The notes under the pieces were generated by a model that was not told the DNA's origin, ran no database searches, and saw nothing but the letters and a program-made list of their open reading frames with translations. From Nostoc sp. FACHB-152 (GTDB lineage Bacteria > Cyanobacteriota > Cyanobacteriia > Cyanobacteriales > Nostocaceae), in assembly GCF_014697475.1 (NCBI RefSeq), contig NZ_JACJRV010000020.1, forward strand, positions 29,082 through 93,081: a DNA stretch of 64,000 bases. The letters are read 5' to 3'. The position numbers and the translations under genes are program-made. Of the stretch, positions 34,843 to 44,024 are shown in pieces; positions within the stretch are counted from its first letter, which is position 1, and each line of letters starts with the position of its first letter.

Positions 34843-35206
34843 AAGTCTGAAATGTGCAGAATAGAATAATGTCACATCTACTAGAAGCTTGGTAGTGGCG
34901 TACTCTAGCTTAAATGGGATAATTTCTACTGATATAAACAACCCCTCTCCAAACCTCTTACTCTTGGGCTACCGTTTACACATCAGTCGTAAACAGGCTA
35001 TTAATAGGGGTTTAACCATTGGTTTTACCCCTCTCTAACCCTATGCTTGTAAAGATGCTGTTGGCAAATGGTAGATCTGTCGCCTCGTTCAGCTATAAAT
35101 TGGTGAGTTGAAACGCAAAATTTCGCGTCTCAACTCATAGTAATTTGAGGCGTTGTCCAAAATTCAGGATGAATTCTGATTCCTATTTCTAAATTCTATT
35201 CAAATT
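34843..35206. other. Intergenic region with one strong hairpin
   Basis: No gene seen. An inverted repeat at 35104-35137 (arms TGAGTTGAAACGC and GCGTCTCAACTCA, 12 of 13 paired, eight-base loop) lies about 70 bases upstream of moxR. A fragment of the CCCCTCTCCAAACCTCT interspersed repeat sits at about 34943. Confidence 0.5.
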
Positions 35207-36157
35207 ATGAGCCAAAACAATTCTGTATTTATTGACCTAGAACAAAAGTTGAATCAAATCGTAGTTGGACAATCCAGCCTCATCCAACAGTTATTAATAG
35301 CATTATTAGCAGGCGGACACGTAATTTTAGAAGGTGTACCAGGAACAGGTAAAACACTTTTAGTCAAAGTTTTAGCGCAGTTAATTCAAGGAGACTTTCG
35401 CCGTATACAACTTACTCCAGATGTTTTACCTTCAGATATTACAGGTACGAATATTTTTGACTTAAATACTCGCAACTTCACCTTAAAAAAAGGGCCAGTC
35501 TTTACCGAAGTGCTGCTAGCAGATGAAATTAACCGCACTCCTCCCAAGACACAAGCGGCACTGTTAGAAGCAATGGAAGAAATGCAAGTTACTTTAGATG
35601 GTGAAAGTTTACCCTTGCCTGATTTATTTTGGGTAACTGCCACACAAAATCCCTTGGAGTTTGAAGGGACTTATCCTTTACCAGAAGCGCAGTTAGACAG
35701 ATTTTTATTTAAACTATTAGTAGATTATCCTGACCAAGCCGCAGAAAAGCAAATGTTACTCAATCGTCAAGCAGGATTTGCGGCGCGGCGTATAGATATT
35801 ACTCGTTTAAAACCAGTAGCAACCGTAGCAGACATTTTACAAGCACGGCAAGAAGTTAAACAAGTGCAAGTATCGGAAAAAATTATTGATTATCTTTTAG
35901 CTTTGGTGAGGGCTTCGCGTCAATTTCCCGATTTAGCTTTAGGTGCATCACCCCGCGCTGCTGGTGCTTGGTTGCAAACATCCCAAGCAGGCGCATGGTT
36001 AGCAGGACGAGATTTTGTGACACCAGATGATGTCAAAGCAGTAGCATCACCACTATTGCGTCATCGCTTGCTTCTCAAACCAGAAGCAATGCTAGATGGT
36101 TTACAAATTGATGCGATTATTGCGTCAGTAATTAATCAAGTTCAAGTCCCACGATGA
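35207..36157 (+). CDS. MoxR family AAA+ ATPase
   Basis: 316 residues. Walker A is GVPGTGKT near residue 44, Walker B LLADEINRTPPKTQAALLEAMEE near 106, and the sensor region WVTATQNPLEFEGTYPLPEAQLDRF follows, all typical of MoxR. MoxR ATPases act as chaperones that assemble or activate partner complexes, usually with DUF58 and VWA proteins. The DUF58 partner lies about 0.9 kb downstream on the same strand, separated by a VapB/VapC remnant, which suggests insertion of the toxin-antitoxin pair into this operon. Confidence 0.93.
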   Translation: MSQNNSVFIDLEQKLNQIVVGQSSLIQQLLIALLAGGHVILEGVPGTGKTLLVKVLAQLIQGDFRRIQLTPDVLPSDITGTNIFDLNTRNFTLKKGPVFTEVLLADEINRTPPKTQAALLEAMEEMQVTLDGESLPLPDLFWVTATQNPLEFEGTYPLPEAQLDRFLFKLLVDYPDQAAEKQMLLNRQAGFAARRIDITRLKPVATVADILQARQEVKQVQVSEKIIDYLLALVRASRQFPDLALGASPRAAGAWLQTSQAGAWLAGRDFVTPDDVKAVASPLLRHRLLLKPEAMLDGLQIDAIIASVINQVQVPR

Positions 36158-36235
36158 ACTATGAATATAGTATTACTATAGATAAGCTTGATAAGCCAAT
36201 TAATAGTTTACGTTGGTAGAAACACAAAGGTGAAA

Positions 36236-36496
36236 ATGACAATTAAAGAACAGATTAACCAAGAACTAGAAAAATTACCTGAACCTTTGTTACAGGAAAT
36301 TTTAGATTTTATTCAGTTTTTGCAAGCTAAACACCAATCAGTAAATACTCAAGTCTCTCAACCACTCATGGCAGAGCATAATTTTACCAATTCTACTGCC
36401 AATGATTTATTAGAATTTGTAGGGAGTTGGGAAAGTTCAGATATCAGACAATGCCTGCAACTAGTGCATGAAAACCGGATAGAAATTGAATTTTAA
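36236..36496 (+). CDS. VapB-type antitoxin (DUF2281-like)
   Basis: 86 residues from ATG at 36236, which has AAGGTGA directly upstream; the longer frame from 36188 lacks this site. The first 35 residues (MTIKEQINQELEKLPEPLL, then ILDFIQFLQAK) match the short helical antitoxins that precede PIN toxins in cyanobacteria. The remainder is the toxin-binding tail (SWESSDIRQCLQLVHENR). The toxin gene starts two bases after the stop codon but is frameshifted, so the antitoxin may now be dispensable. Confidence 0.78.
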   Translation: MTIKEQINQELEKLPEPLLQEILDFIQFLQAKHQSVNTQVSQPLMAEHNFTNSTANDLLEFVGSWESSDIRQCLQLVHENRIEIEF

Positions 36497-36498
36497 TT

Positions 36499-36941
36499 AT
36501 GTATCTTCTTGATACTAATTACTGTTCTTTCTTGATGGAGGGTCTACCTAGCGTTACCAATCACTTGCGATCGCTTGGTCAAAGACAACTGGCAACTAGT
36601 ATAATTGTTGCAGGGGAGTTGCGCTTTATGGCACCAAATTCTCAACAAAAGCAGCTAACTTAATAAAAATAAATTCGTTTTTGCAGCGAATTAACTTATA
36701 TGGAATTGATAAAGAAACCACAGAAATTTATGGTGACTTTAAATCAGAAATAATTAAGCATTTTGGCCCAAAAGAAAAAATTAAACGTAGCACTACTCAA
36801 TTAAATACTATTGGGATTAGTGAAAATGATCTCTGGATAGCAGCTACAGCTTTACGTCATTCATTAATCATTGTTTCATGCGATAGTGACTTTGAGCGAA
36901 TGCGACAAGTAAGAGAATTTACTTGGGAAAGTTGGGTTTAG
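36499..36941 (+). pseudogene. vapC PIN-domain toxin, frameshifted
   Basis: The first frame reads MYLLDTNYCSFLMEGLPS to IIVAGELRFMAPNSQQKQ and then stops at 36661. The protein continues in another frame (ANLIKINSFLQRINLYGIDKE...GISENDLWIAATALRHSLIIVSCDSDFERM) to 36941. Joined, the two parts make a full PIN ribonuclease with the acidic residues LLDTN, AGEL, ENDLW and CDSDF. A one-base deletion near 36652-36654 explains the break. It follows the antitoxin by two bases, the standard arrangement. A sequencing error is the alternative explanation. Confidence 0.85.
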
Positions 36942-37015
36942 TCAATTAAGAGCGCACTGAATGTAGCAGTATCTTAATCATTCCAGCGTGTTAACTACCT
37001 TCAATACTTTAAAAA

Positions 37016-38335
37016 ATGGTTCCATCTAAAAGAGTTTACGTTTTATTGGGATTGGGAATTGCGATCGCCCCCATCCTATCCTTATTTATCACCATTCCAG
37101 TTACCATCGCTATCACTTTATTATTTGATGCGATCGTCTTAGGATTGATGATTGTGGATGGTTTGCAAGTCCGCGCTTTGCGAGTGCGAGTCAAGCGCGA
37201 TTTACCGCAACGATTATCTATTGGGCGAGATAATCCGGTGATGCTGACTGTGACATCTCCTAAGGTGGATGCTGTTATTCAAATTCGTGATTACTATCCC
37301 ACCGAATTTGGCGTGTCTACACCGACACTTAACGCCACTATTCCCGCTAACAGTACTCAAGAATTAACCTACACTGTCAACCCAAAAAGGCGCGGGGAAT
37401 TTCCTTGGGGAAATATTCAAGTGCGACAGTTGGGAAATTGGGGGTTAGCTTGGCATGATTGGCAGATACCGTATGCTATGCCAGTCAAAGTTTATCCTGA
37501 TTTATTGGGGTTGCGATCGCTCTCTATCCGCCTGACTTTACAATCATCCGGTTCCATCCGCCAATCTCGACGTATGGGGATTGGTACAGAGTTTGCAGAA
37601 CTGCGAAACTATCGCACTGGTGATGATTTACGCTTTATTGATTGGAAAGCTACCGCCCGTCGGACTGGAGGTAATACACCGCCTTTAGTGAGGGTGTTGG
37701 AACCAGAACAAGAGCAAACCTTAATTATTCTCTTAGATCGCGGTCGGTTGATGACAGCACAAGTCCAAGGCTTACAGCGATTTGATTGGGGGTTGAATGC
37801 TACTTTATCTTTAGCATTAGCTGGGTTGCATCGAGGCGATCGCGTCGGGGTTGGGGTATTTGACCACCAAATGCATACATGGATTACACCAGAACGCGGT
37901 CAATCTCATTTGGGTAAATTAATTGATTGTTTGACTCCGATTCAACCAGTGTTACTCGAATCTGATTATTTAGGGGCTGTTACTAATGTAGTGCAACGGC
38001 AAACTCGCCGCGCACTTGTGGTAGTCATCACTGATTTAGTTGATGTCACCGCTTCAACAGAACTACTTGCTGCACTTTCTCGGTTAGCACCCCGCTATCT
38101 ACCGTTTTGCGTCACTTTGCGAGATCCGCAAGTCGATCACCTCGCACATACATTTACTCAAGATGTCACCGCCGCTTATAGTCGTGCTGTTGCTTTAGAT
38201 TTATTAGCACAACGTCAAGTTGCTTTTGCCCAGCTAAAGCAAAAAGGTGTTTTAGTACTCGATGCACCAGCCAATCAAATCACTGATCAGTTGGTTGAAA
38301 GATATCTGCAATTAAAAGCGCGGAATCAGTTATAA
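37016..38335 (+). CDS. DUF58 domain-containing protein
   Basis: 439 residues. Two N-terminal membrane helices (about 8-48, LLGLGIAIAPILSLFITIPVTIAITLLF) are followed by a soluble region and the DUF58 core (SRRMGIGTEFAELRNYRTGDDLRFIDWKATARR near 180-215), then a VWA-like fold (EQEQTLIILLDRGRLM, ALVVVITDLVDVTAS). DUF58 proteins pair with MoxR ATPases; moxR is upstream on the same strand. The set probably works at the membrane on the assembly of envelope or protein complexes, but no function is proven. Confidence 0.9.
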   Translation: MVPSKRVYVLLGLGIAIAPILSLFITIPVTIAITLLFDAIVLGLMIVDGLQVRALRVRVKRDLPQRLSIGRDNPVMLTVTSPKVDAVIQIRDYYPTEFGVSTPTLNATIPANSTQELTYTVNPKRRGEFPWGNIQVRQLGNWGLAWHDWQIPYAMPVKVYPDLLGLRSLSIRLTLQSSGSIRQSRRMGIGTEFAELRNYRTGDDLRFIDWKATARRTGGNTPPLVRVLEPEQEQTLIILLDRGRLMTAQVQGLQRFDWGLNATLSLALAGLHRGDRVGVGVFDHQMHTWITPERGQSHLGKLIDCLTPIQPVLLESDYLGAVTNVVQRQTRRALVVVITDLVDVTASTELLAALSRLAPRYLPFCVTLRDPQVDHLAHTFTQDVTAAYSRAVALDLLAQRQVAFAQLKQKGVLVLDAPANQITDQLVERYLQLKARNQL

Positions 38336-38440
38336 ATTGTCATTGGTCATTCGTCATTGGTCATTTGTTCTTTTCTCCTGTACCCCATCTCCCTATTCCC
38401 TATTCCCCACTCCCACTTTCAAGTCAGAGGAGATTACCCA

Positions 38441-38785
38441 ATGGATAAATTAACCGAATATCCTAAGTTAATTAAACGTATTTTGACTGAATATGTAGAA
38501 CTGAGTAACCGCCATTCCAACTCAGATATTGAGACATTTTTGATTGTGGATGAGTCAAAAGCTAATTATATTTGGATGAATCTTGGCTGGCAAAATGGAG
38601 AACGCGTTTCTGGTATGACTGTCTATGTTCGGATTCGTGATGGCAAATTCTGGGTTGAAGAGGATTGGACTGAAGAGGGTATTGCAACTGATCTCCTTTG
38701 TGCAGGTGTCCCTAAAGAAGACATCGTACTGGCATTTCATGAGCCTAGGATGAGACAATATACAGATTTTGCTGTAGCTTCTTAG
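38441..38785 (+). CDS. XisI family protein (fdxN element excision controlling factor-like)
   Basis: 114 residues. I use ATG at 38441, with GAGGAG upstream; the longer frame from 38357 adds a low-complexity leader made of TTCCC/CCATT repeats. The whole length matches XisI (MDKLTEYPKLIKRILTEYVEL, YIWMNLGWQNGERVSGMTVYVRIRDGKFWVEEDWTEEGIATDLL, KEDIVLAFHEPRMRQYTDFAVA). XisI was first linked to excision of the fdxN element in Anabaena heterocysts, with XisH. Many copies occur in cyanobacteria beside a xisH gene; no xisH is seen here. A perfect-stem terminator follows. Confidence 0.9.
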   Translation: MDKLTEYPKLIKRILTEYVELSNRHSNSDIETFLIVDESKANYIWMNLGWQNGERVSGMTVYVRIRDGKFWVEEDWTEEGIATDLLCAGVPKEDIVLAFHEPRMRQYTDFAVAS

Positions 38786-38896
38786 TAGAGAACTTCCAAT
38801 TTTTGAATTGTACCTGTATTCCTAGTGTTGAGGCACAGATTTTCTGCAATTTTTTTCTAGAGTTAATATATTTTCTTTAACAGCAAAATCTTAAAT

Positions 38897-38942
38897 CACA
38901 GATAAATATAGGTAATTCATCTATATTTATCTGTGGCTTTTT
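38897..38942 (+). terminator. Rho-independent terminator after xisI
   Basis: Perfect 15-base stem (38897-38911 with 38921-38935, CACAGATAAATATAG and its complement), nine-base loop, followed by GCTTTTT. It can also serve the convergent DUF6174 gene. Confidence 0.85.
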
Positions 38943-38967
38943 ACATCAAATAATTTGACTTAACAAT

Positions 38968-39537
38968 TTAATAAAGCACTTTAAAATTCTCAATTGTTAG
39001 GTAGAGTTCTTCATCGGCAATTTGGCGGCTGTAGTCTATGTTAATTTGGGTGGGATAACCAAGTTTATTGTTGTACTGTACATCAATGCTGTCTGCTTTA
39101 CGAGCGATCGCATCCGAAATCACATTAAATAATTTAGGAATAGTTTTATATCTTTCAAAGTATTCTGGGTTACTTACTTCTTTACCTGTAGCTACAGATT
39201 TAATCGAAGTTGTAATCCCATCCCTCACTGTAATAACTACAGGCTCTCTCGCAGTAGGCACACAGAAACAACTTCTTGTCAAGGTATAGCGGTAATTTTT
39301 AATGTTTTTCTCTCTCCACAATTTGCGATTAACTCTAAATTGTTGTAAGGAAGAGGTCGCTGGTTTGTATTGTGCTATCTCTACAGTTGTCAAAGATGTG
39401 GCTGGGGCAGCCAAATTAAGAGGTATGAATAATCCTGCACCTATAACCACAGCCCAGCGTAGATGCATCGATTGAAATCTGAAATTTTTTAGCATTGGGA
39501 ACTTTCCAAGAGTTTGGCTCTTATTAATGTTTTGCAT
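38968..39537 (-). CDS. DUF6174 exported protein
   Basis: 189 residues. A signal-like segment (RWAVVIGAGLFIPLNLAAPATS) starts near residue 28; ATG codons at residues 15 and 24 are alternative starts closer to it. The mature part has the DUF6174 pattern (RKLWREKNIKNYRYTLTRSCFCVPTAREPVVITVRDG, YFERYKTIPKLFNVISDAIARKADSIDVQYN, GYPTQINIDYSRQIADEELYLT). Cys-Phe-Cys and the ending GYP..I.IDY..ADEE are the recognisable parts. Function unknown. Confidence 0.78.
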   Translation of the reverse strand: MQNINKSQTLGKFPMLKNFRFQSMHLRWAVVIGAGLFIPLNLAAPATSLTTVEIAQYKPATSSLQQFRVNRKLWREKNIKNYRYTLTRSCFCVPTAREPVVITVRDGITTSIKSVATGKEVSNPEYFERYKTIPKLFNVISDAIARKADSIDVQYNNKLGYPTQINIDYSRQIADEELYLTIENFKVLY

Positions 39538-39603
39538 AACACTTAAGAATTTAAGTCTTACTAATCAGCTTGTCAAGTTCCCCAGTTTACATAAATTCAT
39601 ATA

Positions 39604-39762
39604 TTAGCTATGTATTGACGGCTTTTTAGCCAATTCCCGCAGATCTGGTCTGGCTTGATCTTGCCCAACTATTAGCTGAATTTGCATTGGTAATTCTAAG
39701 GGTGGTTTTAGTGGCGAAAGTTCCTTAGCCAATAACTCTCTTTCCCAAGGAATGTAAAACAT
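39604..39762 (-). CDS. Short hypothetical protein (52 residues)
   Basis: Reads MFYIPWERELLAKELSPLKP onward and ends AKKPSIHS. GAGGT lies eight bases upstream of the ATG, a good ribosome binding site. No family is recognised. It could be a small real gene or the remnant of a larger one. Confidence 0.4.
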   Translation of the reverse strand: MFYIPWERELLAKELSPLKPPLELPMQIQLIVGQDQARPDLRELAKKPSIHS

Positions 39763-39938
39763 TTATTTACCTCAACAAGTGCCGCTTCTATCTACTCTTG
39801 AATCAGAAATACTTGTGTCATCTTATTTCAAGAATGTACAGTAAACTGATGAGCAAACCGTATATATTTGCTTAACAAAATCTCATAGACTGCTGTAAAA
39901 AGCAAGTCATAGCAATGAAATGTTAACTGGATATCAAC

Positions 39939-40691
39939 ATGGCAAGTAAATTGGCAGGAAAGGTAGCAATAATTACAGGGGCATCTGCGGGAATAGGTGA
40001 AGCCACAGCGATCGCCCTAGCAGCAGAAGGAGCGCAAGTAGTAATTGCAGCAAGGCGTTTAGACCGCTTAGAGGCATTGGCAAAACGAATTAGCGAGAGT
40101 GGCGGTCAAGCATTACCGATAGTGACAGATATTACAGATGAAACACAGGTAAAAAATTTAGTAGATCAAGCGATCGCCACCTGGGGAAGAATCGATATCT
40201 TAGTTAATAATGCGGGGATTGCAGTTATTGGCAATATCGAAGGTGGCAATACGGCACACTGGCGGAAAATGATTGATGTTAACGTCCTCGGAGTGCTGTA
40301 TACAACACACGCCGTTTTGCCTATTTTGAGAGCGCAAAATTCAGGGCATATCGTTAATATTTCCTCAGTAGCGGGGCGTACAGCTAGGGCTACTATTGGT
40401 ATCTACAACGCTACTAAATGGGGTGTGAATGGTTTCTCAGAAGCCTTGCGTCAAGAAGTCTGCAAACAAAATATCCGTGTCACCATCATCGAGCCAGGTT
40501 TGGTAGATACCGAAATTAACAACCAATATGTAGACGATCCCATTGTTAAGCAGCGCAGTGAAGAACGACGTAAAACAGTCACTCCACTGCAAAGTGAAGA
40601 TGTAGCAGCCGCTATTGTCTATGCAGTTACTCAACCGCCACGGGTGAATGTCAACGAAATTCTCATCCGTCCCACCGAACAGGAATGGTGA
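39939..40691 (+). CDS. Short-chain dehydrogenase/reductase
   Basis: 250 residues. NAD(P)-binding motif GASAGIG near residue 14, with AARRLDRLE after the second strand, which favours NADP(H). NNAG is near 90, the catalytic Ser in NISSVAGR near 142, and the YNATKWG Tyr/Lys pair near 155 and 159. The sequence is closest to the YdfG/clavaldehyde dehydrogenase-like branch (serine or 3-hydroxy acid dehydrogenases). The substrate is undetermined. Its 3' side has a GC-rich interspersed repeat. Confidence 0.92.
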   Translation: MASKLAGKVAIITGASAGIGEATAIALAAEGAQVVIAARRLDRLEALAKRISESGGQALPIVTDITDETQVKNLVDQAIATWGRIDILVNNAGIAVIGNIEGGNTAHWRKMIDVNVLGVLYTTHAVLPILRAQNSGHIVNISSVAGRTARATIGIYNATKWGVNGFSEALRQEVCKQNIRVTIIEPGLVDTEINNQYVDDPIVKQRSEERRKTVTPLQSEDVAAAIVYAVTQPPRVNVNEILIRPTEQEW

Positions 40692-40739
40692 TATCGTTTC
40701 TAGAACACCAATTCAGTAATGTTGGAAGAACCTCTCCCC

Positions 40740-40945
40740 AACCCCTCTGTCTTGAAAAGTTTTGCGCCGGGAAACCCGGACGCGCAACGCCAGTGAGGGA
40801 GCCGGGAAACCCGTCCAACGCACTGGCTCAACTTTTCGCTCCGACGCGGAGAGGGGCAGAAATATAACTCGTTTTCAACGAAGAATCAGGATTTCAAAGC
40901 TTCTCACCGCTTCGGGGAGAGGTTTGGAGAGGGGTTCTTTATCAT
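40740..40945. repeat. GC-rich interspersed repeat cluster
   Basis: Contains two GCCGGGAAACCCG hairpin cores (about 40766 and 40801), a CGCCAGTGAGGG/CACTGGC element and flanking CTCTCCCC/GAGAGG arms. Typical Nostoc intergenic repeat DNA between the convergent SDR and kdpC genes. The short ORFs across it are not credible. Confidence 0.65.
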
Positions 40946-40954
40946 CTGTCGAAT

Positions 40955-41563
40955 TCACGTTAATTTATCTATAGCGAGATTTAACTTCAAAACGTTAACC
41001 CCAGGCTCACCAAAAATTCCTAGAAAGCGACCATCAGTATTTTGATTAATCAAAGTTTCTAAATCTTGGGGTTGAACTCCTCGCGCTTTAGCTATACGCG
41101 AAATTTGCGCTCTAGCAGCTTCCAGGGTAATGTGAGGGTCAAGGCTGGAACCAGAGGTGTAAACTAAATCTGCGGTAGGTTGTACACCTGCTGTTTTGAG
41201 TCGGTTGAAATCACCATCTTTACCTTTGATGCGTTCTAATAAAGCTGAATTACTAGGAGCTAAATTACTTGCACCGGATACTCCTGTTTGTAAAACTTTA
41301 GCATCGTCTTTTTTTGGGTCGGCGGTGCTGTAGCTGGTGGTGCTGGGGCGGGAGTTAAAATAGCGATCGCTACTAAATGGTTGACCAATTAAAGCAGAAC
41401 CCAAAACCTGACCCCGACTATTTTTTATCAAACTACCATTAGCCTGAGATGGAAATACAATTTGTCCAAACGCAATCATCACAAACGGATAAATAACTGC
41501 GCTAATCACCCAAAGAACGATAGTAGAACGAATTGCTCTGCTGGCTTCTCTTGCAACACTCAT
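40955..41563 (-). CDS. kdpC: Potassium-transporting ATPase subunit C
   Basis: 202 residues from ATG at 41563 (GGAGAA upstream); a longer frame reaching 41647 overlaps the previous gene and is not used. One N-terminal membrane helix (TIVLWVISAVIYPFVMIAFGQIVFP), then the KdpC extracytoplasmic domain (GSALIGQPFSSDRYFNSRPSTTSY, LVYTSGSSLDPHITLEAARAQISRIAKARG, GVNVLKLNLAID). KdpC stabilises the KdpFABC complex for high-affinity K+ uptake. Its ATG overlaps the preceding stop by one base (TAATG), indicating translational coupling. No kdpD lies downstream, where some Anabaena operons carry one. Confidence 0.95.
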   Translation of the reverse strand: MSVAREASRAIRSTIVLWVISAVIYPFVMIAFGQIVFPSQANGSLIKNSRGQVLGSALIGQPFSSDRYFNSRPSTTSYSTADPKKDDAKVLQTGVSGASNLAPSNSALLERIKGKDGDFNRLKTAGVQPTADLVYTSGSSLDPHITLEAARAQISRIAKARGVQPQDLETLINQNTDGRFLGIFGEPGVNVLKLNLAIDKLT

Positions 41564-41811
41564 TAGAATTTCTCCGGTACAAACATCACAAAAAACAAAT
41601 AAGTAGACAGGCTCAAAGTTACTAACCCTAATAGTCCTAAAGCCCAAGCTTGAAAGTGAGAAAACTGTTCACCTGTAGCTGCATAGACAACAGGTGCAAC
41701 TATTAGGTTGAGACACATTGCTAAGAAAAGATACAAAGGCAACTTTTGTTTCCGCCATTGCAACCAAATTTCGCTTACTTCTGCAAATACTTGAGGTAAA
41801 AGAAGTTTCAT
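41563..41811 (-). CDS. kdpF: Small Kdp membrane subunit (KdpF-like, called KdpG in Anabaena)
   Basis: 82 residues. Two membrane helices (about 24-45 and 55-76). The C-terminal LGLVTLSLSTYLFFVMFVPEKF matches the end of KdpF (hydrophobic helix, then PEKF). It is longer than the roughly 30-residue E. coli KdpF and sits between kdpB and kdpC instead of before kdpA. In Anabaena kdp operons I recall the gene at this position being named kdpG. Likely a lipid-like stabiliser of the complex. The stop overlaps the kdpC start. Confidence 0.8.
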   Translation of the reverse strand: MKLLLPQVFAEVSEIWLQWRKQKLPLYLFLAMCLNLIVAPVVYAATGEQFSHFQAWALGLLGLVTLSLSTYLFFVMFVPEKF

Positions 41812-41870
41812 ATAACATTCCTAAATCATTCATGAAAAAATCTGTTGCCTATTGGCTATTGCCTTAGCAA

Positions 41871-44024
41871 TTAAGACAAAGGCAAAATTACATCGATGAG
41901 TTTGATGGCAATGAAAGGTGCAATAATACCGCCCAAACCATAAATCAAGATGTTTCGTCTTAATAGTTGGTCTGCTGTTAACGGGCGGAATTTTACTCCT
42001 GTCAGTGCAAGAGGAATGAGTGCGGGAATAATCAAAGCGTTATAAATTAAGGCTGAGATAATCGCAGATTGCGCGCTTTTTAATCCCATAATGTTAAGTG
42101 CGCCAATGCCAGCCGCCGCAAAGATGGTAGGGATAATGGCGAAATACTTAGCAATATCATTAGCGATGGAGAAGGTTGTTAACGCCCCACGGGTAATAAG
42201 TAACTGTTTACCAATAGTCACCAAATCAATTAACTTGGTGGGGTCAGAATCTAAGTCCACCATGTTAGCAGCTTCTTTGGCAGCTTGGGTTCCAGAGTTC
42301 ATTGCTAAACCCACATTGGCTTGAGCAAGGGCTGGTGCATCGTTAGTACCATCACCTGTCATTGCCACCAGTTTACCTTGAGACTGTTCGCCACGAATGA
42401 CGCTAATCTTATCTTCTGGTGTAGCTTCGGCAATAAAATCATCAACTCCGGCTTCTTGAGCAATAACACTTGCGGTAATGCGGTTGTCACCTGTGAGCAT
42501 GATAGTCTTAACACCCATACGCCGCAGTTGGTCGAATCTTTCTCGTAAGCCAGGTTTAACAATATCTTTGAGATAAATGACACCAAAAATTTGGTCATCT
42601 TGGCAGACTGCTAAGGGTGTACCACCTAAACGAGAAACTCGCTCATAAGCTGCATCTACATCATCAGCAATGCGACCACCACGAGAACGGACAAAACCTT
42701 TAATTGCATCCACCGCGCCTTTACGGACTTCCTTCCCATTGGGTAAGTTAGTCCCACTCATCCGAGTTCTAGCTGAAAATTCCACACCTTCTGCTTGTTT
42801 GAGGTCGAAATCAACCTTCACGCCAGAACTTTCGGCTAATTTGACAATTGACCTACCTTCGGGTGTTTCATCAAATACACTAGCAGCTAGGGCAATTCGT
42901 GCTACATCTGCAACTGTATAACTATTCACAGGGATAAACTCATCAGCCATCCGGTTGCCCAAGGTAATCGTACCTGTTTTATCTAAGACTAGGGTATTAA
43001 TGTCACCGCAAGCTTCTACTGCTCTCCCGGAAGTGGCAATAACGTTAAATTGTGCGACTCTATCCATCCCTGCAATTCCGATCGCACTGAGTAAACCACC
43101 GATAGTGGTGGGTATTAAAGCTACCAACAGCGAAATCAAGATTGCGACGCTTGCACCTGCACGTAAACTGTTTCCGGCTTCTGCACCAAACACAGTGCTG
43201 ATAAAGTTGGCGATGTAGCCGGCAAAAGGAGGCATAGTTGCCACGACAATTAAGAAAACTTGCGTCAGTACGGCTAATAATACTGTTAGGGCAATTTCAT
43301 TAGGTGTTTTAGTTCTTTCTGCCCCTTCTACTAAGGAAATCATGCGGTCAATAAAGCCTTGACCGGGATCGGCTGTAATGCGAATTGTCAACTCATCTGA
43401 GAGTAAACGTGTACCTCCGGTCACAGAAGAGGCGATATCTGTACCTGGTTGTTTGAGTACAGGCGCAGATTCCCCAGTAATGGCCGACTCATCCACCGAA
43501 CCGATACCTTGAATCACTTCCCCATCAGCAGGAATCATGTCATTGGCAACTACTTTTACCAAATCGTTGCGGCGCAATTGGGTAGAATTAACTTGCTGAA
43601 TCGAACCATCGGGCAGGATTTTGCAAGCAGTAGTGTCGGAACGCGTTGACCTCAAGGAATCTGCTTGTGCTTTACCACGTCCTTCGGCGACTGCTTCGGC
43701 AAAGTTAGCAAAAACGAGTGTGAAAAAGAGAATGAAGGTAATTATTCCATTTAACAGGCGTTGCTGATTGACATCTGCCTGTAACGTACCAAATAAATTC
43801 GGGTCAAGAGTGACTAAAAAAGTCACAATTGTCCCTACCCAGACAACAAACATCACGGGGTTCTTAATAGTAATTCGCGGATCGAGCTTGACGAATGACT
43901 CTTTAATTGCCCTTTGATAAAGTCCCCGCATATCTGCTTTGGGTGTGTGTCTGCGCGAGTCACGCGTTCCTTGGGGAATCCGAGGCGGGCGGGGTGAAGG
44001 GGATGAGTCTATATTGGTGGTCAT
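41871..44024 (-). CDS. kdpB: Potassium-transporting ATPase subunit B
   Basis: 717 residues, a P-type ATPase. The phosphorylation motif DKTGT is near residue 348, TGES near 190, and the hinge motif [21 protein letters not shown] lies in the C-terminal half. KdpB hydrolyses ATP to drive K+ through KdpA. It has a longer basic N-terminus ([20 protein letters not shown]) than E. coli KdpB. It is separated from kdpA by 320 bases containing a 21-bp tandem repeat, which is unusual in this normally tight operon. kdpF/G follows with about 60 bases between. Confidence 0.97.
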   Translation of the reverse strand: MTTNIDSSPSPRPPRIPQGTRDSRRHTPKADMRGLYQRAIKESFVKLDPRITIKNPVMFVVWVGTIVTFLVTLDPNLFGTLQADVNQQRLLNGIITFILFFTLVFANFAEAVAEGRGKAQADSLRSTRSDTTACKILPDGSIQQVNSTQLRRNDLVKVVANDMIPADGEVIQGIGSVDESAITGESAPVLKQPGTDIASSVTGGTRLLSDELTIRITADPGQGFIDRMISLVEGAERTKTPNEIALTVLLAVLTQVFLIVVATMPPFAGYIANFISTVFGAEAGNSLRAGASVAILISLLVALIPTTIGGLLSAIGIAGMDRVAQFNVIATSGRAVEACGDINTLVLDKTGTITLGNRMADEFIPVNSYTVADVARIALAASVFDETPEGRSIVKLAESSGVKVDFDLKQAEGVEFSARTRMSGTNLPNGKEVRKGAVDAIKGFVRSRGGRIADDVDAAYERVSRLGGTPLAVCQDDQIFGVIYLKDIVKPGLRERFDQLRRMGVKTIMLTGDNRITASVIAQEAGVDDFIAEATPEDKISVIRGEQSQGKLVAMTGDGTNDAPALAQANVGLAMNSGTQAAKEAANMVDLDSDPTKLIDLVTIGKQLLITRGALTTFSIANDIAKYFAIIPTIFAAAGIGALNIMGLKSAQSAIISALIYNALIIPALIPLALTGVKFRPLTADQLLRRNILIYGLGGIIAPFIAIKLIDVILPLS

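Noticed and set aside
40685..40974. Two short ORFs with RREGTRTRNASEGAG-like content
   Set aside because: Encoded by GC-rich intergenic repeats, not genes.
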